From AV69 sp963742315 (GTDB lineage: Bacteria > Verrucomicrobiota > Verrucomicrobiia > Chthoniobacterales > UBA10450), in assembly GCA_963742315.1 (NCBI GenBank), contig CAVULE010000007.1:1-64000 (forward strand): DNA of 64,000 nucleotides, given 5' to 3'. The position numbers and the translations under genes were made by a program. Below are positions 37,165 to 45,456 of this stretch, in pieces. Under the pieces are notes generated by a model that did not search any database, had not been told where the DNA came from, and was given only the letters and a program-made list of their open reading frames with translations. Within the stretch, counting starts at the first letter, position 1, and every line of letters begins with the position of its first letter.

Positions 37165-38679
37165 CTACCGCGATTTTGTGTGGTCGTCCGAAAATTGAAA
37201 ATAGCGCCCGCTGGCTCGGTCCCACTCTGCGATTGCCACGTTGTGCTGATAAATAGCCTCCAGCAGTCCGCTCCTGGTCGTTAAAAACGCATTTTGACTA
37301 ACGCGGTAATCAAGGGGAGACGCTAGACCCGTGGCGACATTTTCCCGCAGGGCGTTAGCGCTCTCCTCTGCGGCCACCGATGCTGCCGAGAGCGATCTTT
37401 CGCGAGCATCGATCCCTTTGAGGTCGTTGGCGATCCGGGAGAGTTCACGGCTGACATTCGCTTCCAGCTTCCTGCACGTCAGTTCATTTATTTCCCGTGT
37501 TGCGCGTGCCTTCAACACTGCGCCGCCTACTTTGCCATTATCGATTACCTGCCACGTGTATGCCGCCTTTTCACGAATCTCCGAGCCGATAAAATCCTGT
37601 GTTTTGCTCGTTGAGCCTTGGCGATGGATACCAGTCACTGGAACGTACTCGCCGTTAATGGTGCCCGCGACGACAGGATAATAGTCGGCTGCGATGATCC
37701 GTTGATCTTCGTTGGCACCGCGCACGAATAAACGCGCGAGCTTGAGATCGGACCTTCGCTGCAAAGCCGCCGCAGTTTCGGAGTCAACATCGAGGCGCAT
37801 CGGAATAAACTGCAGTTCGCCTTCGGGCTCGGGCAACGTTGATTTTGCAGGATCGATTGCCATTGCTTCGGCCAATTTCAATTGTGATTCTCGATACGCG
37901 CGATGGGCGCTTTCAATTTCCGGAACCAGTTCCGAGGTTTGGACAGAAGCGCTTGTGAATGCGCTCTTATCAGCCAACCCGGCTTCGTAACGATCCTTCT
38001 CGGTGGTAACGTTCTCTGCCAATTTTTGTCGTTGTTCGTCTCGAATCGACTCGAGCGACCGGTTGTAAACTGCCGCGTAAAACGCTAACCGCGCCGCGTG
38101 CAGCTGCTCCACCACGGCGACATTCAATTGCTGTTGAGCGATGAGAACTTCGACGTCTCCCCGCCGGAGCGATGGTGGCACAGCCATGTTGAATAAAACC
38201 TGCTCAAGCGAGGCGCGTCCGACGCCAAAGCCTTTTACTCCGCTTTCACCAGCCCGGTGACCGGCCTGAACGCCGGCCGGCACGCCCAATTCGGCTTGCG
38301 GCCACACCAGGGAACGAAAAACCAGCCGCTGCCCGGCCGCTTGTTCCAGGCCCGATTTCGCTTCCTGGATAGCTGGGTTTTGGTCCAGTGTGGTTTGAAG
38401 AACACGTTCCAACGTGATGGCGCCGCTCGTGTGGGCGAGAAACACAACCAAAACCGCAACAAAAAATCTCGGTGTCAGCACCGTCCTGGTGAGTCGCGCA
38501 CGGCGCGCGGGGGAGCACAGGCTGCCAGCCTGTAGCAGGCTGCCAGCCTGTAGCATTCGGCCGCCGGCCGAATGCCCTGCAACATTAGCGCGCGAGGTGG
38601 CACACGCTGTTCGCGGGAAGCTGCTGCGAATTACAGGCCGGCGGCCCGTGCTCCCCAGAAAAACAAATCGCTGCTTCAT
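37165..38679 (-). CDS. TolC-family outer-membrane efflux protein, copy 1 (with repeat-derived N-terminus)
   Basis: 504 residues if read from the ATG at 38,679, which overlaps the stop of the other TolC gene (ATGA). The mature part is a normal two-domain TolC protein (ITLERVLQTTLDQNPAIQEA, coiled-coil helices, VATGLASPLDYRVSQNAFLT). The first 66 codons, however, cross a 147-base palindromic element (38,510-38,656). The signal peptide (FFVAVLVVFLAHTSGA) comes only after it, following a GTG at 38,481. Translation probably starts at that GTG (438 residues); otherwise the long form has a repeat-coded extension before the signal. Partner of the exporter downstream. Confidence 0.85.
   Translation of the reverse strand: MKQRFVFLGSTGRRPVIRSSFPRTACATSRANVAGHSAGGRMLQAGSLLQAGSLCSPARRARLTRTVLTPRFFVAVLVVFLAHTSGAITLERVLQTTLDQNPAIQEAKSGLEQAAGQRLVFRSLVWPQAELGVPAGVQAGHRAGESGVKGFGVGRASLEQVLFNMAVPPSLRRGDVEVLIAQQQLNVAVVEQLHAARLAFYAAVYNRSLESIRDEQRQKLAENVTTEKDRYEAGLADKSAFTSASVQTSELVPEIESAHRAYRESQLKLAEAMAIDPAKSTLPEPEGELQFIPMRLDVDSETAAALQRRSDLKLARLFVRGANEDQRIIAADYYPVVAGTINGEYVPVTGIHRQGSTSKTQDFIGSEIREKAAYTWQVIDNGKVGGAVLKARATREINELTCRKLEANVSRELSRIANDLKGIDARERSLSAASVAAEESANALRENVATGLASPLDYRVSQNAFLTTRSGLLEAIYQHNVAIAEWDRASGRYFQFSDDHTKSR
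38510..38656. repeat. MITE-like palindromic element inside tolC copy 1
   Basis: 147 bases bounded by perfect 9-base inverted ends GGGGAGCAC (38,510-38,518) and GTGCTCCCC (38,648-38,656). Inside is a direct repeat caggctgccagcctgtagc copied twice and a strong stem cattcggccgccggccgaatg. It is in frame with the surrounding tolC reading frame. Confidence 0.8.
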
Positions 38680-40076
38680 CGCAGGCTTAATTTTTCTGGC
38701 GGCTTCGCTACATCCGACGCCCGCGCTGCGCTGCCGTTTTTGTTGTTCGCGTTTTTAATGTCTGATCCGAAATCAAGTGCTTCCGCTGAACTCGCACAAG
38801 CGTGTGCCAGGCGGGCGAGAGCGACGTTGTGCAAATAGATCGCGCTCAATCGAGTGGTCCGCGTCCGGGTTACGTCGGACGCGGCCTGCAGAACGTCGAG
38901 CTGTGTTCCCAATCCGGCAGCGAAATTGCCTTTGGCCATCTCTAGCGCCTCGTCCGCCGTCTGCACGTTTTCTGTCTCGCTTTCGAGGACGCGCTCGGCT
39001 TGTTGAAGATCGAAAAATGCACTGCGCACTTCTGAGGCGACGCTCCGCCGCGCCGCTGCCAAGGCTTCCACTGCTGCCTCGCGCCGCGCGCGTGTCGCCT
39101 GCATTCGACCTTTGGTCGCAAACCCGTCGAAGATGTTCCACGTAGCGTTTATCCCTACCACCCCCCCATAGTTAAATTCTGGACCGACGGCAGGGTCGCG
39201 CTCGCTGTAAGCTTCATATCCGGAAAAAGCGCGGACATGCGGACGCGACGCGCTCCGGTCCAGAACATACTGGCGGTCCTCGATCTCGATATCTTTCTGC
39301 CGGGCTTTGATAACCGGCCGATTCGCGTCAGCCCGCGCCAGGCAGTTGTTTACGTCCGGATGATTCGGCCGATATTGCAATTGGCCGGAAATCTCGAATG
39401 GCGCCGCCTGGGCTCCCGGGCGCACGTCGTAGCCGAAAAGGTCTGCCAATCGCAGGTAGGAGTTTTTCAATTCAGTCTGTGCATTGAAGAGTTCTGGACG
39501 CTCGTTGGCCAGGGCCACCTCAGCTCGTTGAACGTTCAATTTACCGACAATGCCGGCGCCCAATTGTTCCTGCTGGTTCTTGAGTTCCTCGTCTAAAACT
39601 CGCACGGATTCTTCGCGCACGTGGACCTTTGCCCGGTTCAGCAGAAGTTCGTTGAAGGCGATTCGCACATCCCTCGTCACACCGCTGACAATTTCCTGGA
39701 GTTCGTAGTTTACTTTGTCGATGTTCAACCGGGCGATCGCCACCTGGCTGGTTACTTCCCCGCCGGTGTAAAGGTTCTGGTCGAGGCGCAATATTGCATT
39801 GTAGTCTTCCTGTCGGAGGCTCGTCTCGCTTTGAGTCTGTCGTTTGTCGTACAACCCGGTGGAAGTTAGCGATGGCAGAAAACCCGAACGCGCTTCAATG
39901 AAACCGCCATGTGCTCCCACAACTTTCTTGCGCGCAATCAAGATGTCTGGGTTGTGCTCCTGGGCGACGGCGACCGCTTGTTCGATGGTGTACGCGGGGA
40001 CCGCCCCGACGACTTTCGACAAACCGGGCAAAGCGGCACCGATTAGCATGCTGATGGCCACGAACTTCAAACCCAT
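38676..40076 (-). CDS. TolC-family outer-membrane efflux protein, copy 2
   Basis: 466 residues with a signal peptide (ISMLIGAALPGLSKVVGAVP) and two OEP domains: YTIEQAVAVAQEHNPDILIA, then LNVQRAEVALANERPELFNA, and in the second half DGFATKGRMQATRARREAAV and AAGLGTQLDVLQAASDVTRT. It forms the outer-membrane tunnel of a tripartite exporter. Two TolC genes in one exporter operon are unusual; they may make alternative or mixed channels. First gene of the operon; the 223 bases up to the divergent inositol phosphate synthase must hold both promoters. Confidence 0.9.
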   Translation of the reverse strand: MGLKFVAISMLIGAALPGLSKVVGAVPAYTIEQAVAVAQEHNPDILIARKKVVGAHGGFIEARSGFLPSLTSTGLYDKRQTQSETSLRQEDYNAILRLDQNLYTGGEVTSQVAIARLNIDKVNYELQEIVSGVTRDVRIAFNELLLNRAKVHVREESVRVLDEELKNQQEQLGAGIVGKLNVQRAEVALANERPELFNAQTELKNSYLRLADLFGYDVRPGAQAAPFEISGQLQYRPNHPDVNNCLARADANRPVIKARQKDIEIEDRQYVLDRSASRPHVRAFSGYEAYSERDPAVGPEFNYGGVVGINATWNIFDGFATKGRMQATRARREAAVEALAAARRSVASEVRSAFFDLQQAERVLESETENVQTADEALEMAKGNFAAGLGTQLDVLQAASDVTRTRTTRLSAIYLHNVALARLAHACASSAEALDFGSDIKNANNKNGSAARASDVAKPPEKLSLR

Positions 40077-40299
40077 TTCGTATATCTCCTTGCGAGGGCT
40101 TTCCTTGCACCAGGATTGCCCGTGAGTGTTCCCCTTATATCAGTTCTTGCAAGCGGGCGCGACTTCGGACACATTCGGCGCTTGCAACACTCGGAGCTGC
40201 TGCAAGGGAGGCGCAACTATTGAGATTGAAGCGGCCTAACTTGTGTTCTTGCTCCGAATAGTCTAATTCAGGTAGTTTCTCAGCTTTAACAATTTAGAA

Positions 40300-41403
40300 A
40301 TGAGCAAAATCCGAATCGCCATCGTGGGAATGGGCAACTGTGCCAGTTCTCTCGTCCAAGGAATCAATTTTTATCGCGGGTCCAATGGCAACGGCAGCAG
40401 TACCGGCCTCATGCACCGTCGCATCGGCTCTTACCAGCCTCAGGACATCGAAGTGGTTGCCGCCTTTGATATCGATCGCCGCAAAGTGGGACTCGATGTC
40501 AGCGAGGCCATTTTTTCTCCTCCGAACTGCACTAAAATTTTTTGCGACAAAATCCAGCGCACCGGCGCAATCGTGAAAATGGGCTGCGTTTTCGATAGTT
40601 TTGCCGAGCATATGCGCGACCAGGATCCACTGCGCACTTTCCTGCCCCTGGAGAAAGAATCCACCCGTGAGCAGATCATCGAAGAATTGCGTGATTCTGC
40701 GGCCGAGATGCTGGTAAATTATCTTCCAGTTGGCTCGGAGCAGGCGACACGTTTTTACGCCAGTTGCGCTCTGGAAGCCGGTCTCGGTTTTGTTAATAAC
40801 ATTCCCGTCTTTATCGCCAGCGATCCGGCCTGGGCGAAGCGTTTTGCCGATAAAAACTTACCTGTCGTCGGAGACGACATCAAAGCCCAGATGGGCGCAA
40901 CTGTGCTTCATCGCACCATTGTCGATCTCTTCCGCAGGCGTGGTGTCAAAGTGGTCAGGACCTATCAACTGAACACCGGCGGTAACACCGATTTCTTGAA
41001 CATGCTTAATCGAACGCGGCTGACCTCGAAGAAAACTTCGAAGACTGAAGCGGTGCAATCGGTCATGGGAGAACGGCTGGCCGACGAAAACATTCATATC
41101 GGCCCCAGCGATTACGTTCCGTGGCAACGCGATAATAAGATTTGTTTCATTCGCGTTGAAGGCCGCGTCTTCGGCGACATCCCGATGGAGCTCGACCTCA
41201 AACTTTCGGTCGAGGACTCGCCCAATTCTGCTGGCATCGTCATCGACGCGATTCGTTGTTGCAAACTTGCGCTCGACCGCGGGATCGGCGGGGCGCTCCA
41301 CTCGCCCTCCGCCTATTTTGCGAAACGTCCTCCGGTGCAAATGACCGACGACGAAGCGCACCGCTGCGTTGAACAATTCATTCGTGGCGAGCGCGAAAGT
41401 TGA
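40300..41403 (+). CDS. ino1: Myo-inositol-1-phosphate synthase
   Basis: 367 residues, about the length of actinobacterial and archaeal Ino1. NAD loop IVGMGNCASSLVQGINFY (8-25), then VVAAFDIDRRKVGLDV, VNYLPVGSEQATRFYA, FVNNIPVFIASDPAWAKRF, GDDIKAQMGATVLHRTIVDL and the active-site stretch YQLNTGGNTDFLNML. It turns glucose-6-phosphate into inositol-1(3)-phosphate, the only de novo route to inositol. Located head-to-head with the exporter operon and near a candidate cytidylyltransferase and CDP-alcohol phosphotransferases, so inositol lipids are the likely end product. Confidence 0.93.
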   Translation: MSKIRIAIVGMGNCASSLVQGINFYRGSNGNGSSTGLMHRRIGSYQPQDIEVVAAFDIDRRKVGLDVSEAIFSPPNCTKIFCDKIQRTGAIVKMGCVFDSFAEHMRDQDPLRTFLPLEKESTREQIIEELRDSAAEMLVNYLPVGSEQATRFYASCALEAGLGFVNNIPVFIASDPAWAKRFADKNLPVVGDDIKAQMGATVLHRTIVDLFRRRGVKVVRTYQLNTGGNTDFLNMLNRTRLTSKKTSKTEAVQSVMGERLADENIHIGPSDYVPWQRDNKICFIRVEGRVFGDIPMELDLKLSVEDSPNSAGIVIDAIRCCKLALDRGIGGALHSPSAYFAKRPPVQMTDDEAHRCVEQFIRGERES

Positions 41404-41422
41404 CCCCGGAACAGCGGTTTGC

Positions 41423-42142
41423 TCAGGATGGTCTCAGGACGACAGGCGCGGTTGACGTTTGTCGACGCGAATACGCGGAAAGCGGCCCTGCGGTTTCGAG
41501 AGTCTTGATCACGGTGCTGAGATAGACAGACTTCGGGTAGAACGCTTTCCATTTCGTAATCTCGGCCCGGTTCAATACCTTAAAGCCGTAGCGCTCGAAT
41601 AACTTTTCGCCCCGCCGGCTTTCAAAGGTCACGATCTGGCCATAAACGTGGCGCTCGCCGAACCGATAAAGGTAATTGAGGTACGCGCTCATCAAGGCGC
41701 GCGTGGTGGAAACTTTCCGCGCGTCTGGCAGTAGATTGATGTGAAAATGCGGAACCGATCTGGGCGCGGCTGGAACTTCGTGCCAGCCATGGCCGATAAC
41801 CCAGCGAATGAATTTGCGTGAGCGCTCGTTGTAACGGCGATAGCGCCAGAGGGCGCTGAAAAACAAGGCCATGGTATGGGCAAAAGAGTAGAGCTGATGC
41901 TGCAACGGTTTGCGTGAGCCCAGCAGGTAACCGCGAATTTGCCCGTCAATTTCCAACACGAAAGAGGATTCCGGTTCGTGATCTGTATAATACGTAGTTA
42001 GAAAATCGGCGAACAATTCCCGATCCTGAAACACCGGATCAATCGGGGAACCCAAAAAGCCGGTCTCGCAGCAAAGTTTACGGACAGCAACGCGATCGCT
42101 CGCTTGGTAACTGCGAATTGAGTACTGCGAGGCGTCGTCCAT
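41423..42142 (-). CDS. GNAT-family acyltransferase, function unknown
   Basis: 239 residues. Begins YSIRSYQASDRVAVRKLC, a GNAT beta1-alpha1, with FVLEIDGQIRGYLLGSRKP in the central sheet and INLLPDARKVSTTRALMSAY in the place of the acyl-CoA loop; the end KLFERYGFKVLNRAEI is typical of GNAT beta7. The usual Q/RxxGxG/A loop is poorly conserved. It directly follows the GT4 gene on the same strand (ATG at 42,142 next to the GT4 stop reading order) and is convergent with ino1. Perhaps it decorates the same glycolipid; no substrate can be named. Confidence 0.7.
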   Translation of the reverse strand: MDDASQYSIRSYQASDRVAVRKLCCETGFLGSPIDPVFQDRELFADFLTTYYTDHEPESSFVLEIDGQIRGYLLGSRKPLQHQLYSFAHTMALFFSALWRYRRYNERSRKFIRWVIGHGWHEVPAAPRSVPHFHINLLPDARKVSTTRALMSAYLNYLYRFGERHVYGQIVTFESRRGEKLFERYGFKVLNRAEITKWKAFYPKSVYLSTVIKTLETAGPLSAYSRRQTSTAPVVLRPS

Positions 42143-43318
42143 TTAGCGTTGTTTCCTATAGTTAAAGCAAACTTCCCGATAAATGTAAAATAAACGTTCG
42201 AACACCCGGGGCCAGGAAAGGCGTTCCTCAGCCAGACGCGAAGCGCGCGCCCCCAGTCGTGGCAGGTTACGTGAGCAGGCGGCTTCGATGGTGCGGGCCA
42301 GGGATTCGGGCGTCTCCTCCTCCGCCCACGATTCCTGATCGTGCAAAATAATCCTGTCCATGTAGCTGCCGCGAATGCCGACCACCGGAGTCCCGCAGGC
42401 CTGACTTTCCAATGCGACAAGGCCAAAGGTTTCCTGGGTTCCCGGATGTACGAACAAATCGGCCGCGCGATAATAGCGGGCAAGATCAGCCGAATCCGTG
42501 CAATACCGCATCCAAGTGACACTCGGGCAACGCGCTTGCAGCTGGGCGAGATCGCCACGCTCTGGTCCGTCGCCAATAACAAGCAGATGAAAATCTCGGG
42601 ACCCGTTCCCGTTCAACCGGGCAAAAGCACGGAAGAGCAAACTGGTATTTTTTTCCTTTGCCAGCCGGCCGACGTAAAGCAAAAGCCGGCACGACGCAGG
42701 CAAATCCAGTTCTGCGCGCGTTGCCGCAATGTCATCGGGCGACGGCGAAAAAACCGTGGTGTTCACGCCCAAATTCACTGCGCAGACGTTTTCCACTCCC
42801 CACTCTGTGAGCACGGCTCCGAGACGAGCAGATGGCACCAGTGTGGCTTGGAATGAATTGTAGAGATTGCGCACATAACGCCGGGTGAAATCCATCATTG
42901 CTTCGCCCGCCGTCCGGCCAAGAAATTTCGCGGCACTACGGACGTACGCTTCCGGGAAATGCGAGTGGTAAAATCCGACCACCGGAATGCGCAACGCATC
43001 GCCGCTGGCAATCGCTTTCCATGCCACCTGATATGGGTCACCCGACTCGATCAAGTCCGGTCGTTCACGCTCCAGAATTTGCTCAATCGCCCGCAGGTTT
43101 ATCAGAGCGCGGTAATGAGACGTTCTCGAAATGAGCGGAGCATGAATGAAATAAATTCGCGAACGCTCGCTCGTAACGCATTCCGTTTTCGGTCCCGGGA
43201 CGACGAGCACATGCTCGTCCGTGGTCGCGCTCTGAATGTACGCGATCTTTTCGTGCACATACCGCTTCACTCCCCCGCTCAACGGCGAATAGAACTGCGT
43301 CAGATCGCAAAGCTTCAT
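42143..43318 (-). CDS. Glycosyltransferase family 4
   Basis: 391 residues, GT-B fold. The N-domain has DLTQFYSPLSGGVKRYVHEK and GFYHSHFPEAYVR. The C-domain has LLLYVGRLAKEKNTSLLFRA, the donor-site VHPGTQETFGLVALESQACG and TPVVGIRGSYMD. The E-x7-E pattern of retaining GT4 enzymes is present. The family includes PimB/MgtA-like enzymes that add mannose or glucuronate to phosphatidylinositol or diacylglycerol, which fits a gene near ino1, but the acceptor is not readable from sequence. No convincing membrane helix; likely peripheral. Confidence 0.85.
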   Translation of the reverse strand: MKLCDLTQFYSPLSGGVKRYVHEKIAYIQSATTDEHVLVVPGPKTECVTSERSRIYFIHAPLISRTSHYRALINLRAIEQILERERPDLIESGDPYQVAWKAIASGDALRIPVVGFYHSHFPEAYVRSAAKFLGRTAGEAMMDFTRRYVRNLYNSFQATLVPSARLGAVLTEWGVENVCAVNLGVNTTVFSPSPDDIAATRAELDLPASCRLLLYVGRLAKEKNTSLLFRAFARLNGNGSRDFHLLVIGDGPERGDLAQLQARCPSVTWMRYCTDSADLARYYRAADLFVHPGTQETFGLVALESQACGTPVVGIRGSYMDRIILHDQESWAEEETPESLARTIEAACSRNLPRLGARASRLAEERLSWPRVFERLFYIYREVCFNYRKQR

Positions 43319-43370
43319 CTTTTAGCGGTCGCCCTGCCGGCCACGCTGTGGAGTTGAATTGTCTATCGCG

Positions 43371-44297
43371 TCACTTCTCCAGCGAGCTTAAATATCGCTC
43401 CGCTTCTATGGCCGCGGCGCAGCCCGCTCCGGCGGCGGTGACCGCCTGTTTATAAATACGGTCGGCCACGTCGCCGGCGATGAAAACGCCCGGATGCTTG
43501 CTTTCGACCAGCCGTTTGGTGATGAGGTAACCATCCTTGTCCATCTCCAGCTTGCCGCTGTACGGTTTCGCGTTTGGATCGTGGCCGATGGCAACGAAAA
43601 CGCAGGCCACCGGCAATTCACGTTCTTGGTGGGTAATGACATTGCGCAAATCGATTGCACGCATCTCTCCTCTTTCGTCGGGAATGTAACGCGTGATCAC
43701 CGTATTCCAGATCGGCTCGATCTTTGGGTGCGCGAGGACGCGATCGGCCATGATTTTGGAGGCGCGCAATTTGTCGCGCCGATGAATCAGATAAACCTTA
43801 GACGCGAACCGGGTGAGAAAGAGGGATTCCTCAGCTGCGGAATCGCCGCCGCCCACCACCGCTACGGGAACGTTACGATAAAATGCGCCATCGCAGGTCG
43901 CGCACGATGTCAGCCCATGGCCGATGAATTTCTCCTCGTTCTCCAGCTCGAGGTAGCGCGCCGAGGCGCCGCTTGCAATGATAAGAGATTCGGTCTCCAG
44001 CCATTCCTTGTCGTCAACTTGCAGACGAATGTGCGAATTCAGCGGCTCGAACCCGGTCGCTTCTGCATAGGAAAAGCGGGCGCCGAATTTTTCTGCCTGC
44101 GCATGCATGTTCAGGATTAACTGAGGCCCGTCGATGCCATCGGTGAATCCGGGAAAGTTCTCGACCAGGGTAGTGGTGGAAAGTTGTCCACCGGGCTGGG
44201 CGCCTTCAAGTACCAGCGGTCTCAGGTTGGCGCGAGCGGCATAAATCGCCGCGGTCAAACCGGCGCAGCCGCTCCCGACAATGATGACTTTTTCCAT
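43371..44297 (-). CDS. trxB: Thioredoxin reductase
   Basis: 308 residues, the usual size. FAD loop VIIVGSGCAGLTAAIYAARA, the redox-active pair in CATCDGAFY (about 134-142), NADPH loop VAVVGGGDSAAEESLFL, and FIAGDVADRIYKQAVTAAGAG at the C-terminal FAD site. It reduces thioredoxin with NADPH in the cytoplasm. The first loop reads GSGCAG instead of the common GSGPAG. Stand-alone gene. Confidence 0.95.
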   Translation of the reverse strand: MEKVIIVGSGCAGLTAAIYAARANLRPLVLEGAQPGGQLSTTTLVENFPGFTDGIDGPQLILNMHAQAEKFGARFSYAEATGFEPLNSHIRLQVDDKEWLETESLIIASGASARYLELENEEKFIGHGLTSCATCDGAFYRNVPVAVVGGGDSAAEESLFLTRFASKVYLIHRRDKLRASKIMADRVLAHPKIEPIWNTVITRYIPDERGEMRAIDLRNVITHQERELPVACVFVAIGHDPNAKPYSGKLEMDKDGYLITKRLVESKHPGVFIAGDVADRIYKQAVTAAGAGCAAAIEAERYLSSLEK

Positions 44298-44337
44298 TGG
44301 GATAAATTTAGCACGGGCCGGACTGGGGGAAACTCTG

Positions 44338-44390
44338 GGGAGCGCAGGCTGCCAACCTGCACTTGCCGGCAGCCTGCCGGCAAGCTTTGT
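44338..44390. repeat. Palindromic element upstream of mutM
   Basis: Begins ggggagcgcaggctgcca, like the left end of the element in tolC, and contains a perfect inverted repeat CTTGCCGGCAG (44,362-44,372) / CTGCCGGCAAG (44,374-44,384) with a one-base loop. Confidence 0.7.
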
Positions 44391-44509
44391 GCAAAATGGT
44401 CTTGGGTATTTCCACCAGGGTCCCCAGCAAGTCAGCTCGGAGCAGCATGGAACGACAGGATGCTCGCGCTTCCCTTTTCAATCTTGATTTAGCGCGCTTA
44501 GGTTTCACG

Positions 44510-45304
44510 ATGCCCGAGCTGGCCGAGGTGGAATATTTCAGGCGGCAATGGAATGCCGGCATCGGACATCGCGTGATCAAAATCGCGCAGCATGCAGACA
44601 AGCGAGTTTTTCGCGGCACCGACACGCGCGTCCTGCGCAAGGAGCTTACCGGCGCGCGCTTGTTGACTTCAGAAGCGCGCGGCAAGCGGATGTTTTTCCG
44701 ATTCTCTAACGAGAATTGGCTCGGCCTGCATCTCGGCATGAGTGGTAAGATGCAGACCGCGCGCCCCGATTTTCGCCCGCAAAAGCATGATCATTTTGTT
44801 TTATATCAGCGCGAACGCGCGCTCGTCTTCACCGATGCGCGCCAATTTGGCCGCGTGCAATTTCATCATGGCAAAACCGCACCGGCCTGGTGGGAGAACG
44901 GTGTGCCGGAGATTGTGTCGGCTAAATTTAATCGCCCATTTCTCGACCGATTCCTTCATCGCCACCGCAAGGCGCCAATTAAAGCTGTCGTCCTGATGCA
45001 ATCGGGATTTTCCGGGATCGGCAACTGGATGGCCGATGAAATTTTGTGGCGTGCAAGAATCTCGCCCTCGAAACGCGCGGGCAAATTGAGCGCCGGCGAG
45101 CGCGATGAGCTTTTTCGCGCCACGCAGTTTGTCGCGCGCGAATCATTGCGCATCATCGGCCCGGACGATTCCACATTGCCGCGGACCTGGTTAATTCATG
45201 AACGCTGGCGCGCCGGGGGAAAATGTCCGCGACACAAAACGGTGTTGCGTCGCGCGACAATTGGCGGGCGAACCACTGCATGGTGCCCGAAATGCCAGAA
45301 ATAA
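44510..45304 (+). CDS. mutM: Formamidopyrimidine-DNA glycosylase
   Basis: 264 residues from ATG 44,510, fixed because the catalytic N-terminal proline must follow Met (MPELAEVEYF, Pro1 and Glu2 of the mature enzyme). The helix-two-turn-helix (QSGFSGIGNWMADEILWRAR) and the zinc finger CPRHK...CPKCQK at the end are intact. It removes 8-oxoguanine and nicks the strand. Family members usually have PEVE; here it is PELAEVE, as in other Fpg/Nei enzymes. Confidence 0.93.
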   Translation: MPELAEVEYFRRQWNAGIGHRVIKIAQHADKRVFRGTDTRVLRKELTGARLLTSEARGKRMFFRFSNENWLGLHLGMSGKMQTARPDFRPQKHDHFVLYQRERALVFTDARQFGRVQFHHGKTAPAWWENGVPEIVSAKFNRPFLDRFLHRHRKAPIKAVVLMQSGFSGIGNWMADEILWRARISPSKRAGKLSAGERDELFRATQFVARESLRIIGPDDSTLPRTWLIHERWRAGGKCPRHKTVLRRATIGGRTTAWCPKCQK

Positions 45305-45331
45305 AATTCTCGGGACACGCATCCTTTTTTA

Positions 45332-45410
45332 TCATGTCGAGCGCAGTCGAGACATCTCTAATTTTTCCTGAAAATAGCTAGAGAGCCCTCGACTGCGCTC
45401 GGGATGACAG
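45332..45410. repeat. Dispersed hairpin repeat, CGAGCGCAGTCGAG family, copy A
   Basis: Left arm CGAGCGCAGTCGAG (45,338-45,351) and right arm CTCGACTGCGCTCG (45,388-45,401) are perfect inverted repeats around a 36-base loop, flanked by tcatgt and gggatgaca. Placed just after mutM; could act as a terminator. Confidence 0.85.
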
Positions 45411-45456
45411 AAAACAACGCCGGCATGATGCCGGCTAGAAGCCCGCGTTCCCCGGC

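Noticed and set aside
38510..38656. Repeats in this stretch as a CRISPR array
   Set aside because: Only two direct copies of a short unit without spacers, inside a palindromic element.
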